DNA of 64,000 nt, taken from positions 12,525,208 through 12,589,207 of the forward strand of contig HG738138.1 in assembly GCA_000499405.2 (NCBI GenBank). The letters run 5' to 3'. The notes beneath the pieces were generated by a model. It ran no database searches and was not told where the DNA came from. It saw only the letters and a program-made list of their open reading frames with translations. Source of the DNA: Onchocerca volvulus. Its lineage: Eukaryota > Nematoda > Chromadorea > Rhabditida > Onchocercidae. This document shows, piece by piece, positions 1 through 12,433 of the stretch; positions within the stretch are counted from its first letter, which is position 1; every line of letters starts with the position of its first letter. Position numbers and translations under genes: made by a program.

Positions 1-769
1 CAGAAAAACGTTATAAAATAACATTTTCGTTAAGAAAATGAGGCAAAATATGCATACCGCTAGAAAGCATTATGACTGCTTCTCGAAAAAAAAATTTGAG
101 TGTTTCAGAAGAAAAAAGAAAACAATCACAAAACACAATAACGCAATAAAGGAAATAATTTGTGAAAATGAAGCTTTTGATTTGCGAATTTTTCCCTTCT
201 CGGAAAAAACAAAGCACAGTATCCCTTGAAACATTTTTTTTTTCTTGTAAATCTTCAAAAAAACTACTTGCTCCATCGTAAATTTAAAGTGTTCGCAATA
301 CCTCTAAACAAGAAGCTACTGTACTGATAAACTGTTCAACAGCTAATACTATAATAATGCTACAAGATATTTTATCTAAACCATACAGTTCAATTAATGA
401 AATAGAAGAGTGAAATTTACATTAATTTATCGTAGAAAAGCAATTCCATGACAAAGGGAAGTGAGAATATGAATCGTAAGTTCTAGAATATTAAAGCGAA
501 AGTTTCGAAGCATCGAAAATGACAAGCTAGAGAAGATCGCTTCGAACTATCCAGCAATGCCATGCATGCTTAACAAATTAAACTAGAAGCAGTCTTTGAA
601 TTGCGGAAGAATAAGAGCTGCGATAATATCATCTAAAGAAATATTTGATTACAGTCATACTATATTCGTAATGTGAAAAAATCCAACACGACACACCTAA
701 TGGAAAATCTGACTAAAAAACTGTTATTTTCAAAATTCTCCTCCACAACTTTTCTGGAAAGTCTGGGTC

Positions 770-885
770 GCTTTTCTTTTTCCTTCTGAATCCATACTGA
801 CAAGAGTTATAAGGAATAATACATGAAGCTTTTCTTTTTCCTTCTGAATCCATACTGACAAGAGTTATAAGGAATAATACATGAA
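770..885. repeat. 58-bp perfect tandem duplication
   Basis: Two adjacent identical 58-base copies, 770-827 and 828-885, each starting GCTTTTCTTTTTCC and ending AATAATACATGAA. It lies downstream of the gene ending at 1081 (on the minus strand) and contains no open frame. A simple recent duplication; an assembly artefact cannot be excluded. Confidence 0.85.
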
Positions 886-1080
886 ACTAAATAAAATAAA
901 TTTAAGATGATAGCATTCTGTCATAACTTGGCAGTAAAAATGATAATCACTGCTCTTTACTACATCATCTTCACTACGATTCAGAATACTGTGATGATAC
1001 TGGGATAAAAAAAAAAAATTTCAAAATCAGTTCGGGATCGATTATGTTAATTATAAGAAAATGCTGTGCAAGCTCTTGAT

Positions 1081-2459
1081 TTACTTACGAGTACCACGTC
1101 TTCTTGCTTCTTCAATCATCTCTTCTTGCAGTGTTTCCATCAGATCCAAACGCGATATTGCTGGTGTTGGTTCGAAACTGTAAAAATTAATCCATTATTA
1201 AAAATTGCTAAAGATCCTTTGTGCGAATGAATTAAATAACCGACACATTGTTTGATATTTCCAAAGTTTCGCTAAAATAAAAGACGAACTAATTTTCCAA
1301 ATATACTGAAACATCCAAAAATAAATATCATTATTTCAGTTATCGATTTAGTACAGTCCGAAAATCAATAAATGGCAATGAATCTTGAACAGTCTAATGA
1401 ATGAATAATTTATTTTCGAAAAGTTTACCCAAAAGCAACATATTCACGATCACGATCTTTCATAGTAGCCCAAGTAAATGGCGCGTTCTTGTAGCCTTAA
1501 AAATTCACAATCATTATAACATGACGATGATATCTAATTTTTAATAGATGCATAGTTTCGACATGATAAAGAAGGAAGCTCTCGATATCCTTGAGAATTT
1601 ATAAAAATACTGGAATTCTACTTTTCTTATGCTCTAAATACCAATCCATAAATGCAAAATTTAGCTCTTAATGATGATCAAAACTTTATTTTTTTATAAG
1701 CCTTCAAAAGTGCGCTCTACTTTTGATATACGTAGAGCATTGAAAAACAGTGAGTATTTTAGACACTAAATTGAAAAAAACGCGAGACATCTAGAATTAA
1801 AGAATCAAATAACATATAGCTACTAATGTAGGTGTCACCTTTCCGAGATTACCGGATCGGAAAACCTCATCATAAAAATAGTGAACTAATTAGTTATTAG
1901 TACAGCTGCATTTCGAAACCATTCAATCATCGCCTTGTTTATTATATTTCATTCTGAGACTATGACATCTTTGCGCTTCTAAGAACATAAAGTACGAGTA
2001 GAAGATCATATAATATGCGATTCTAAAAAATGATGACGTTTACTTCGATCAATGACGACTTCAATTTTTGCGGAAGCATAATAGGCTATAAGTACAAGTA
2101 CAATGGCCCATGCAATAACTTGACCTTGAATAGGGTACAGTTCGAAACCATGAAAGCCCAAATGATGACTGAAGCTGAAAAGAAACTAAAATAAAATCAA
2201 GATTTTAATTCCGCAAAATTCTCTTTTTCACATTAATAAATTCTTTGAAAGCAACGAACTTCGCGGTCGGTTCATTTTGCACAGCAGAAAACGGATCCAA
2301 CTTTCTCGCTGCTTTCTCAACCAAACTTTTCGCTTCTTTACCGACTTCAACCTTACATCGAAGTGGTTGGGTAGTTTTGGAGAAATAACGAATTGCTTTT
2401 AGAGCACTTATTCTTTGAATATGTATCGGGCGCACAGTAAGTGATAATAGTCCATGCAT
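1081..2459 (-). CDS. small single-pass, probably mitochondrial, protein (unidentified)
   Basis: Four exons in frame: 2459-2232, 2185-2044, 1495-1429 and 1177-1081, about 177 residues, stop TAA. The start ATG at 2459 follows a CTTACAG acceptor by two bases, as expected for a trans-spliced nematode mRNA. The N terminus (MHGLLSLTVRPIHIQRISAL) is rich in basic and hydrophobic residues without acids, like a mitochondrial presequence. Exon 2 carries one clear membrane segment (VIAWAIVLVLIAYY) followed by KIEVVIDR; the C terminus is a charged helix (LQEEMIEEARRRG) ending TRK. The size, presequence and single span resemble accessory subunits of respiratory complexes, but I do not recognise the family, so the mitochondrial role is inference. 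The second exon must start at the upstream TTTTAG acceptor to keep frame; the nearer TTTCAG breaks it. Confidence 0.7.
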
Positions 2460-2462
2460 TTC

Positions 2463-3410
2463 TGTAAGGAAGAAGAAAGTATTAACAAAACAGTTTATAT
2501 ACCTAAGGATGTCACAAGTACCACATACCGAATTACCCACAAGATATCCAGAATATCCAAGCAATTTCAACAGATCGAACACATATTGTTGTCATACTTT
2601 CGTGTCAGGACCAATCTTTTAAATTATGTTCGTGAGCACTTAGCGATGAATGCTTGTTTAGCCTTTCCTGAAATGGATAGAAAATATTTAGCTTTTTTGG
2701 GATGGATCGGCGTGCTGTCAGCGGGCATATGCCACTACTGATGGGGCGAATTTGATGGTTGTTTGATTAATTATCATGTTATCCAGGAAGTTTGAGGCCA
2801 ATCAATTTTTGGTTTTTGATAGTTGGAAGCTGCAGTTTTTGCTGCTTATATTGAAGTCTGGCTCTTTTTCTTTTCATTTTTGGCTTTTTATGTTTTGGGT
2901 GGTTTGAAGAAATGGTTTGTTTTATGATTTTTCACTTTGCAGAAGTTGCCTTATTTTGCTGTTCTAATTAATTTTTGCAGTGATTTTTCTTTTTTTGTTT
3001 TTATTTTCTGGGATGGCTTTTTGTTCAATTTTTTTTTTTTTTTTTGTAGCGTGATTATGTGATATGGTCATTGTTGGATCTGCTACGTCTTTTAATTAGT
3101 TGTCATTGCTTGGTATGTTTTCTTTTAATCAAATTTTTGTTTTTTTTTGCATGCATGCAGTCGTCGTAGTTAATCTCTAAGCATTAGTGTTTAGTTCTGA
3201 ACTGGGGATTGTTTCATTCGGAAATATATTCCATTATCGCCATTTTCAGATTGTCCTGCACATGCTTGGTTTTCATAGAATTACTGAGAGGAAACAAAGG
3301 GAAGTGGGAGAGGGAGAGAAGATGGAAGGTAGCAATTCTTAAAGCACAGAAACTACCTTGTCAGGTAAGAAACGTATTGTGGCTTACTTTGGGAAGGGGA
3401 TACAATCACA
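2463..3410. other. T-rich intergenic stretch
   Basis: Divergent upstream region of the 1081-2459 gene. It has long T runs (for example around 3030-3046) and short frames only; no conserved protein motif seen on either strand. Confidence 0.5.
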
Positions 3411-5556
3411 TCTATATAAATAAAAATTTAAATGCGACCTGTTACCCCTCATGAATCTCCAGGAGTTTTCCACCGATTCTTTTCAAATTTTGACACAATC
3501 TTGTATCTCAATAGGCCATCATTTTTATATAAACTTACTTACTTTTTTTTCCTGTGTCACATCCGTGACAACTAAAAATAAGTGAGGGAACGGAGTTTAT
3601 TGACCCCGCCTTTCTTTCTTTCTCTCACTCTTGATCTAACTCCCATCTCTCTCCCTCTTTCTTTTCCTGAGTAAAAGATAGGTTAGAAGGCGTATATGAT
3701 TAATATAAACGTGAACGAATAACGTGGAGAGACTATACATTAGAATTAAAAAAAAAAAAAAAACTGCTGTTAACCAACTGTCAGTCTCTTCCAAACATTT
3801 ACCAGCAATTAAAGTGTCCCCATCGTATGTCGTAAATGAATTTTATAGAGTAAATTGTTCGGATTTAGTAAGTAACGAGATTGTTAAATGATCGTGACAT
3901 TTCATTAAAGCGACGAGTAAGATAATAAGTTGGTGTGTTGCTGTTAGCATAAAATTTGTAAAAGATTGTCTATATTATTATCACAAGTTTTTTCACGTCA
4001 TTCATTAACGTCTCTACTGGTCTGTCGTTATTCGTTCATGTCTGTATTGATCGTGCAGTCTCCACGTCATTCGTTCACGTCAACGTCTTGTTCTACAGTC
4101 GTAAATGTTCGTTTGTTCGAAATCTTAAAGAATATATTTTATATGTGATAAGAATATATTTTATGAATGATAAATCGTGGAACATTTGAAATGCTTTTAT
4201 TGGTTTTTATATTTCTAAACAGTCAATAATTTACCGTGCCATTTCATCCACTTCTTTTAATTCTGTCTTTAAAGTTTTTTTTTTTCCTCAAAACCTAAAT
4301 CGATATTGTATAGAAATATTTTTGAAATTGAGGAAATTGAAATGTTCCATATTTCATTTTAACCCTAAACTTTTTAAAACTTTTTTTTTTCGGAAACTTA
4401 ATTGATTTTGGTGGAAAATTTTTTCAAAACTTTTTTTTCGCAAATTGTTGAAATTAAGAAAACTAAAATAGCGCAAGATGAGCTATTGCAGCTTCTAGAA
4501 AATAATATATATATATATATATATAAATATATATTCGCTGTGATTGTAGTTTGAAATTATAATTATAAAATGCTTATTTGAAATTTATCACTATGAGTAA
4601 ATTTATACAGGTAAAATGTGTTTAAGTGTATAGATAAAAAGGTGAAAATTATGTTTGTTTTTGGAATTTTTTTCCTTTTTATAATATTCAGTGTTAATAA
4701 AATATTCACAAATTAATGTTTCGCATTTCAAGGATCGGAGTCAAAAAATTCAGCCCCTTACTTACTTTTAGTGGTCATGGACGTGACACGTAAAAAAAAG
4801 CAAGTGTATCCATATAAAAATTATGGCTTATTCAAATATAAGGTTGTATCAAAATTTGAAAACAATCGGTCGAGAACTTGCGAAGTTCCGTCCGAGCATT
4901 CCTATGATTCCAACGGATACACCATTTCAATGTAAGAGATTGCAATTCCGAATTCGATTGCAGTCACCATCAACAAAGCTCAAGGTCATTCTTCAGAATT
5001 GTGCGGTTTAGATCTAGAGACCGATTGCTTCTCACATGGACAATTATATGATGCGTGTTCTAAAGTTGGCAAACCAGACAATCTCTATGTCTACACAGAA
5101 TGACAAAAAATATTGTATGCTCACAAGTATTGTGAAATAAATTGCTTGAACGAAACATTTCATTATACACTATCGTCACCTCGACATTTGCGCGATATAA
5201 CTACGTTCCCACAAATCAAAAAAAAAAAAAAAAAAAAAACCAATTACATCCCTCATAAAGCAAAAAACAAACGAAAAGCTTAAATTACTCCATTTATTTA
5301 TTTAAAAACACGCGCATATTCGAGTGCAATATTGTGTAGAGATTTTAAAGCAATAGATATGAACTTCCCTATATCTAAGATTTTGAATTAATACAGATAA
5401 GGCACGTGTTTAAGAACTTTCGGAGGTTTAAGATTTTGAATAAACGAATATTGACATTTTTATTTATATAGACTAACTGGAGTCGGAACGCGAAGCATGG
5501 CCTGCCCCCATAGACTAACTGAATCGTCTATGCGGAGCATGTCCGGGTCCAGCTAG
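3411..5556 (+). mobile_element. degenerate Helitron-like rolling-circle transposon
   Basis: The left end begins TCTATATAAATAAAAAT after an A (3410), the form usual for Helitron 5' ends; the right end is CTAG at 5553-5556 followed by T (5557), giving insertion between A and T as Helitrons do. A 7-bp stem (CATAGAC at 5509-5515, GTCTATG at 5526-5532, 10-base loop) lies 20 bases before CTAG. A broken PIF1-type helicase fragment lies inside on the same strand. The body is scrambled: bases about 3460-3600 recur inverted at about 4745-4890, and the reverse complement of the 5' terminus recurs at 5458-5474. There is an AT repeat at about 4506-4530. Probably several nested or rearranged copies; the outer boundary call is inference. 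Confidence 0.6.
4895..5145 (+). pseudogene. PIF1/Helitron helicase C-terminal fragment, broken
   Basis: Read across frames it shows the C-terminal motifs of Helitron-encoded PIF1-type helicases: [10 protein letters not shown], then [11 protein letters not shown] (the TxxKxQG motif), [19 protein letters not shown], then [16 protein letters not shown] frameshift lies near 4955-4965, before the motif with KAQG, and an in-frame TGA with a further shift follows YVYTE. The Rep nuclease and most of the helicase are missing. It cannot encode a working enzyme, and supports the Helitron call for the surrounding element. Confidence 0.75.
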
Positions 5557-5844
5557 TTATGTAATATATTCTGAGCTTATCTTTGCCATCACTAGCGTTC
5601 AGGGAATGGTAATCTGGCTGAAGCACTCAAAAAACAGGACTAGATTTTGTAGGTTATTGTTCTGACCTGTTTTCATTATTAGGTCTGGAGATTTGTAAAT
5701 TTCTCATTGCAAGAATGATGAGATGCAATTAGGTGCAGGGATTTCATTGTCATTTTAATTAATTTAATAGTTTTAAAATTCTTTTCCGGTTTTCAACTGA
5801 TTATTTTCACTTCAGTCAATATATTTTGTCATTTAGTTGTTCAT

Positions 5845-6681
5845 ATGGCAAATAGATCCACTGGCTCGAACACACTGCAGTATTCTGACGCAGGAAGGTA
5901 TTTTTTATTTGTTATGACTAAAATTATGCAGAATATCGCAGTATGTTTTTGATTTTGAATTTCAAGTGTTGATTTTGCGACTGTTGGAAGTAGATTTGAA
6001 CCTGGAAATCAAAAACGAGTGACATCGCTTAATGTACTGCAGACTCATTCCATTTTGTGTGATTTTCGACAGCTATTGCTACGGAATGTATTCAACTCTT
6101 GTGGACATTTGTTTCCCAGTGAGTGTATCACGCAATTTTTCCTTTATGTAAGCTTTCTCATATTTTTGCAGGATTTCTGTATTTCGTTAAAATATTTTAT
6201 TTATATAAGATAAGGGCTGAAGGAACGAATAATATGATGAAAACAAGCCAGGAAACTGGTCTAGAAAAGGAAATACTGTAACTATAGATAGTTGGTACTC
6301 CTTAAACTTTTTTTCATTGCTGGTGAGCTACTGTCAAAATTTGTGCAGAATCCAGCCAGTTTTTTTTTTTTTTTTTTAGGGTTGGACTTTCTACTGTGAA
6401 TGTCACAAACCAGTGGATGTAACGGATATCTTACCGCAACCTGGTTCGTTGCCAAGCGGGAAGATAATTCAGTCGCTCGAAAGTTGGAAAATTACATCGA
6501 GTCCTGCAAAAAGCATTTCTTCTCCTCTGAAAATTGCCTAAAATTAGGTATAGTTTTAAAACTTTCGAATGAAAAAGATCGAAAATTATGGAATGTAATT
6601 ACTGTCAATGAGCAATACTTGGATTTGTTTCTCTCATCGATTATTATTATTTGCAATGCGAGACAGAAATCCAACATGTAA
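5845..6681 (+). CDS. candidate short gene of unknown function
   Basis: Exon A 5845-5897 starts at an ATG (MANRSTGSNTLQYSDAG) and ends at a GT donor. Exon B 5967-6118 follows a TTTCAAG acceptor in the right phase (VDFATVGSRFEPGNQKRV, then LLLRNVFNSCGHLFPS) and ends at a strong GTGAGT donor. After a 17-base T run and AG, the 3' segment has two open frames: one from ATG 6400 to 6681 (93 residues) and one reading GWTFYCECHKPVDVTDILPQ. Neither joins exon B in phase, so the gene model is incomplete. No family recognised. It could be a decayed gene next to the transposon. Confidence 0.3.
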
Positions 6682-6818
6682 AAATTCGATTGCTTAGTAA
6701 AAATGAAATTTTACAAGAGCAAGAAAATACTGCTCATAGGAATTATTTTAAGTCCTAAATCACATATTTAGCTACATAAGGCTTATACGATTAACGAAAC
6801 GCTAAAGATCAGTGATAT

Positions 6819-6969
6819 GGATCCGTTGGAGAAGTATGTGCGGTTGATGATGGAAAATGATAAGTTGGAGAGGAAAAATAGGAAGCTAAAGCAAGAGAAT
6901 AAAGTTTTGGAAAGCACTTGAGAAAAGAAGCCGTGAGGATCATAAGGTAGAGGGAAGTTGCTAATACGC
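6819..6969 (+). pseudogene. short coiled-coil-like coding remnant
   Basis: From an ATG at 6819 the frame reads MDPLEKYVRLMMENDKLERK, then NRKLKQENKVLE with a leucine heptad character, and hits TGA at 6918. One base over, the helix-like sequence continues as ALEKRSREDHKVEGSC before a stop. This looks like a charged coiled coil broken by one frameshift, or an exon whose border I cannot place. No family assigned. Confidence 0.3.
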
Positions 6970-9901
6970 TGATTGAAACAACTTGGCCATTTAGTTGGTG
7001 GTGACCTCAAATTTCAACTTTTTGTTCTTTCCTTTTCTGAGATTTCTTTCTGCTTTTTTTTGTTGTTATATCACTTCCCTACTCTAATATATGTTGCGAT
7101 TTCCTGTCAGAATTTATACTTGCAATAATTCGAGTAAAATTTATTGCTATTGTTTTACCTGCTTATTAAAAAAGATTTCTTCATCCTAGTTTTCAACTTC
7201 ATAAACAAGGCATGAACATTTCGTGTGCCTCAGACCAGTGATTTTCCTGTGGTTTCATGCTTTATTTTTATAACGGATTTTGAATAGAAAGAAATGATGA
7301 TTTCTGGAATCTTATCCAATAATGGGTTGTTTTTTAACTAACATGCTACAGTCTTCCTCTAGGGATTGTAATTAAAGTGGTTTAAACGTTACAACAAAAC
7401 TGTTTCCCAACTAATATCAGATGTCTGCAGAACACTATTTTTGGCACCGTGATACGATTCTGAAATTACCCGTACCATTCTACTATTTGTAAGCACTCTT
7501 AAGCCTGCCACATATATTAGCTGTAAACATGGAGAGAGTCTGTTGGTCACTGACAATTATTGTCAGATCAACTATTTTACAAAATGATAGTAAATACATT
7601 TCAGTTTTCAAAACTCTACTCTTTATTAAATCAATTCGTGGTTAACGAGTGCATGTTTGTAGGTTCAATCAAATAACTGTAGTCCGAAAAGCTCTACCAA
7701 AACTGGTTATATACATATAATCCAAAGAAATCATATCCTGATATATATTGCGCTTGATCACTTTGTGATGCTTGGCAAATGAACTGTGTACTTTTGTATC
7801 ATTATATATTCATGAAATAGTTTCTTGCATTTTAATGTGGTTGTTCCACTTTTTTTTTGAAATTGGTTTTGGCTTCATGCAGTGGCCCAATTTTGTAGTC
7901 CTAAAATAAGATAGCAGTGTAAAGAAGATATAGATGGAGACTTGTTTGTGATATAAGTTGCACTGTTTATGATATATAATCCTGGATAAAGCGATGGTAT
8001 GGTGTTTGCGAAAATCAATTCAACCGTAGATTATTACATTCCAGATGTGCAACGAATCTACTTTGATTGAGAGGTTAAAGAGAAGTTTCCTTGTTTTGAT
8101 GCTGGGTATTAATTCTTTTGGACTGATGTTAAATGTGAAGTAATTTTTAACTGAAATCGAAAACCTACCTAAATCTGAAAAATTGTATTAACTGCTTAAT
8201 GACTGGAGCAATAACATCTTTTTTATTCTTTGCATGTTGAAAATCCAAGTCAAAATTTTTTCCTTCTGGATTTCACAGTTCTAACAGGATGTTCAAGCTT
8301 TTGGCATAAAATTAATGGATAGTAGCAATCTCCAAAGTCTACTTTTGCATTGCCACCATGTTTGTTGGCTTATGTTTGTCTTATATAAGAAATACGACAA
8401 ATCATTACCTTCAGCACTGAAATTTATATTCACATCTGCCTAGTAATTCCAATCATTATTCATATATCACATTGACAAATTTACATAAATGTCCAATTCT
8501 AGGTTCAAATTTCAGCAAAATTTCCGAAAATTGACCAATAAAAAATTAAAAGCATAATGCATTTTGAAGCATTTCTCAGTAACGGCTGTTGCATAATTTA
8601 AGTTTTGTCATAAGTTTGCAAACGGACTAATCAGTAACACAGGTATTCTGTGATCTAATGTATTGTTTCAATAAAAATCGTGGAAAATTAATGTCAATTA
8701 CGCTACTAGATGAACAAAAACGGTACTATTTCTTTCCGTTCATGAATATATAAAAAAACGTACAATCTATTCACTTGATTTTAAAATTGATTATCCAAAT
8801 ATGCTGGCAATATCAGACTGATCTTAAGTTTCATCTCCATAATTTAGTTAGAAGAGAATATGGTTGGAATCAGTTAATTCCAACAAATAAGTATTACAAT
8901 TATTATTTCTTGCATTACAAATTAATAAAGAAAGTGCATTATGCAAACATTCTTACTGATTCAAAATCAAATTTCCTCAGTTCATTTTCGTTCTAGTTGT
9001 TCATTTTCCTCCGATTATATCTTTCTCTTTAAAATAAATCAAACAATAAGAAGGCAACCTATTCACAATTTATCAACCAAAATAAAAACTACTGTTAATA
9101 CTGTTCATTCAATTATTTATGGTACCAAGAGAAACATTCATTGATGCATTATATATACGGGAGAGAAAAAAATTGGTTTTGTTAAGATTCTGTAATTTCC
9201 AGTGATATGGCAACTAACTTTCGAATTGCTACATTATTCTGTTTAATTGAAATAAAATAAGGAAACAATCGTAAACGTTGCAGCAGATCGACACGTTAAA
9301 TTATGAATATAAAAATGAATTAACTATCTGATCTTTTTCCTTGTATGAATAACAGTTCCCTACCTAAATTATTTCAAAGTCAGCAAGGCTAAAATGAAAA
9401 AGATAAGAAAGAGATAAGTGGTAAATAAAGAAATATTTTGCAACTATTATATGCATAACTTGATAATAATTATGTAAGAGTAAGATTTAATGATGTCAGA
9501 TGAGAATATCCGCAAGTTGAACATTATGCAAATTATAAGGACTGAAAATTTCAAACGACTTTGCCTACATTGAAGAAGTAAAAAAGGTTGATAATGACAT
9601 TTTATGATATCAACCAGTTCACATTCACTTCCTATTTCGTTTTGCTTTTTAATAATTATATTTTAATCACTTCGTTCAGAATTCGTATCATGATAAGCTG
9701 CCTGAGGGAATGGAAACTTTCGCTTAGTAATCATTATGATATTTCAATAAATGATGCACAAATTACTTTTCCTTCGTTTGTTGACAATTGATATAATTTC
9801 AGATGCTATTATTCAATTTTGCATACTTTTTTAACGTTTCTTTTTTTCTTTTGAAATGCCTGAAAATATTAAATCAATAAATCATTATTTACAAGAAAAA
9901 C

Positions 9902-9908
<7 letters not shown>

Positions 9909-9960
<52 letters not shown>
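9909..9960. repeat. (TA)n microsatellite
   Basis: Uninterrupted TA dinucleotide repeat of about 25 units following a short A run. Confidence 0.95.
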
Positions 9961-9962
<2 letters not shown>

Positions 9963-10519
9963 AAACTATTTCAAATTCTTTTTTATTTGAATGAAGTTGG
10001 ATCGAAATAGAATTGCATGTATTATACAATACATATGTTGATTTTCTTGTAATAATGAAAATGGTAGAGTCATAGAACGATGAATATATTTCAAACTAAG
10101 CATTATTTTGATGTTTTGTCATTCAATGTTCATAGCATCTTTGGCTTTTCAACTGATTTTCATTTCAATTTGCTCTAACAACCCTACTGTTCGAATATTT
10201 TTTTAATTGAGATAATTGCTACAAAATCTGTCTTACTGGGATAGTATCTTTAATTATTCTTAATAAAAATTTGAAATATTTCCAGTTATTCTCTTTTCTT
10301 ACGTGATTCGTCAACATTATATCAACTTTTCATTGAAATAATAAATAAGGAGAATTTTACATTATTAAGTTTGAAAAATTTAATAAAAATTTGAATTAAT
10401 GGGGTGAGAAGGCTTCAGAAAACTAAGGTGAGTAACAGAATTTGAATGAAAATATACCGAATAACAACTTTTTGCATATAAAAATGAAATTTAGTTGGTG
10501 AAAAATAACGGACAGACCC

Positions 10520-10544
10520 AACACACACATACATAGACGTACAC

Positions 10545-10581
<37 letters not shown>

Positions 10582-10582
10582 C
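10520..10582. repeat. compound CA/CATA/TA microsatellite
   Basis: ACACACACATACATA, then CATACATACATA, then about ten TA units, ending CGTACAG. Non-coding simple repeat. Confidence 0.9.
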
Positions 10583-12433
10583 GTACAGTCTGTACAACTC
10601 GGTAGGAAAAAAGAAAAAATGTTTTGCAGATTTTTCGGTGAATTTTATTGCCGAATTTTTCGTATATGTGCTTCATTCATACCCTTTTCCTTATGGCATT
10701 AAATTTCATTAAAATAAAGGCGATGAAGCGATACAATTTTTTAATTTTTGCATTCCAAGTTTTTTTCCTTTAAAACTAATCAAAATATTCCCAGCTCGTT
10801 TCAAAATGTCAACATGTTTCTGTTAGCAGATTTTGAACAATTGCTATTCTTATTTATCCCAATATAGTATCGCAAATTGAATTTCTGAAATTTTACCTGA
10901 AAAGAAAAATAAAATGGAATAATGAAAGAATAAATTGTTGTTTTCATTTATAACATCCAATCAATGTTTGGTTATTAATATTTGCCATCGAAATGTATGA
11001 CAGCAATAAAAACATAAGAGTAAAAGTTCTTCAAGGTATTTCGTGAAAAGTTCGTCAAGGTATTTCGTGAATTGCTTTTTTTTTTTCATTGGTAATTTTG
11101 AAAACTGCAACTTTTCTTCAATAAGTGTCTCAAATATGGCACTAATCTTTTTTATTTTATATATTCGAAATATACCATTGCTGTTTTCAGAACTGGGTTA
11201 TCACTTGTTAAGCATTAAAATAGATGGATTAATTAAAAAAAAAAAAAATTTAACTCTCAGTTAGATGAATATATTTTGTCATTTTAGATTAAATGATCGA
11301 TACCTATGAATCGTATGATTAATGGATACAGTATGACATTCATCATCATAATTTAAGTGACATCCTCAGTACAGCGAGTGCAATTTATATTTACCATTTT
11401 CAATGTATAATTGCCTCATTGCAAAACTTGAAATATAACGATGATTTAAATTTGTCAGAAACGATAACAAAAAAACAGGAGAAGTCACATTTGTTAAAAT
11501 ATGTTGTTTGTTGAAAATATTAATGTATAAAAGTTAATAATCAGTTAGATTTAACATTTAGAATATCAGATTGATAATCAGTGTTACTGTTTGACTGACA
11601 TTCTGCACAGTCAGGCATTTGTTTGATTCAAAAAACCATTCAATCTTATAAAATTCGATACGATGATCTATAATATCTCTTTTATATTGGCTGATTTTGA
11701 ATCGGTAAATAAAGAGAAGATCGCCTACAATTTCATGTAATGGTTTCTTTTTTTCGGGATTTGTCACCTGAAAACCAGTTTTAAGATTTGGGGAATCAGT
11801 ATTGAAGTCTGCAATCATATAAGTAATAGACAAAAAAAAAAAAAAGGGCAATCATTACTATTCGCACTGCAATTTCTAAATTTACTCGTATTATATCATT
11901 CCTTTTCTGTATACAGTTGCTACGGGATGGTTTTCTTGAGAAGTTGAAAAATCTTATTGGAAGTCCGTTAAACTCTTTAACCATATATTATCGAATAGAC
12001 TCTTATATATCGCCTGTCGAAACGAATTTATTCGTGCAAACAGTTATGGGTTGTATAATGAATTTCACGCTTTTTGTTTCGGTAAAATATTTTATTTTAT
12101 GACAGCATGCAATTTCGAACTTTATCAAAAAGATGACAATGGATGATCGAAGAATAATACTCGATTTTTCATTAATTATCGTAAAAGCGCTAGATGGATA
12201 TTATTTTTTGTTTCTTTAATGATTTTTTAGATCAGTGCATAAACAAGTATGAAAATATTAGGGCCTAAAAATTGAATGTAATATTTGGATTGATGGGAAT
12301 AAACAATAGTATCATATTATTGAAAAAATGACGATTTTTGCTAAAAATTCAGCAAAAGAAACTATGGCGAATTTTCGGAAATGATATGATACTTTCAAAA
12401 AATAATCAGCCTGTTTTAGGATTCTGAACAATA

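Larger units (their letters stand above)
7011..12419. other. 5.4-kb intergenic region
   Basis: AT-rich DNA with stop-dense frames and no recognised motif on either strand. The only structure seen is simple repeats at about 9909-9960 and 10520-10580. Confidence 0.5.
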
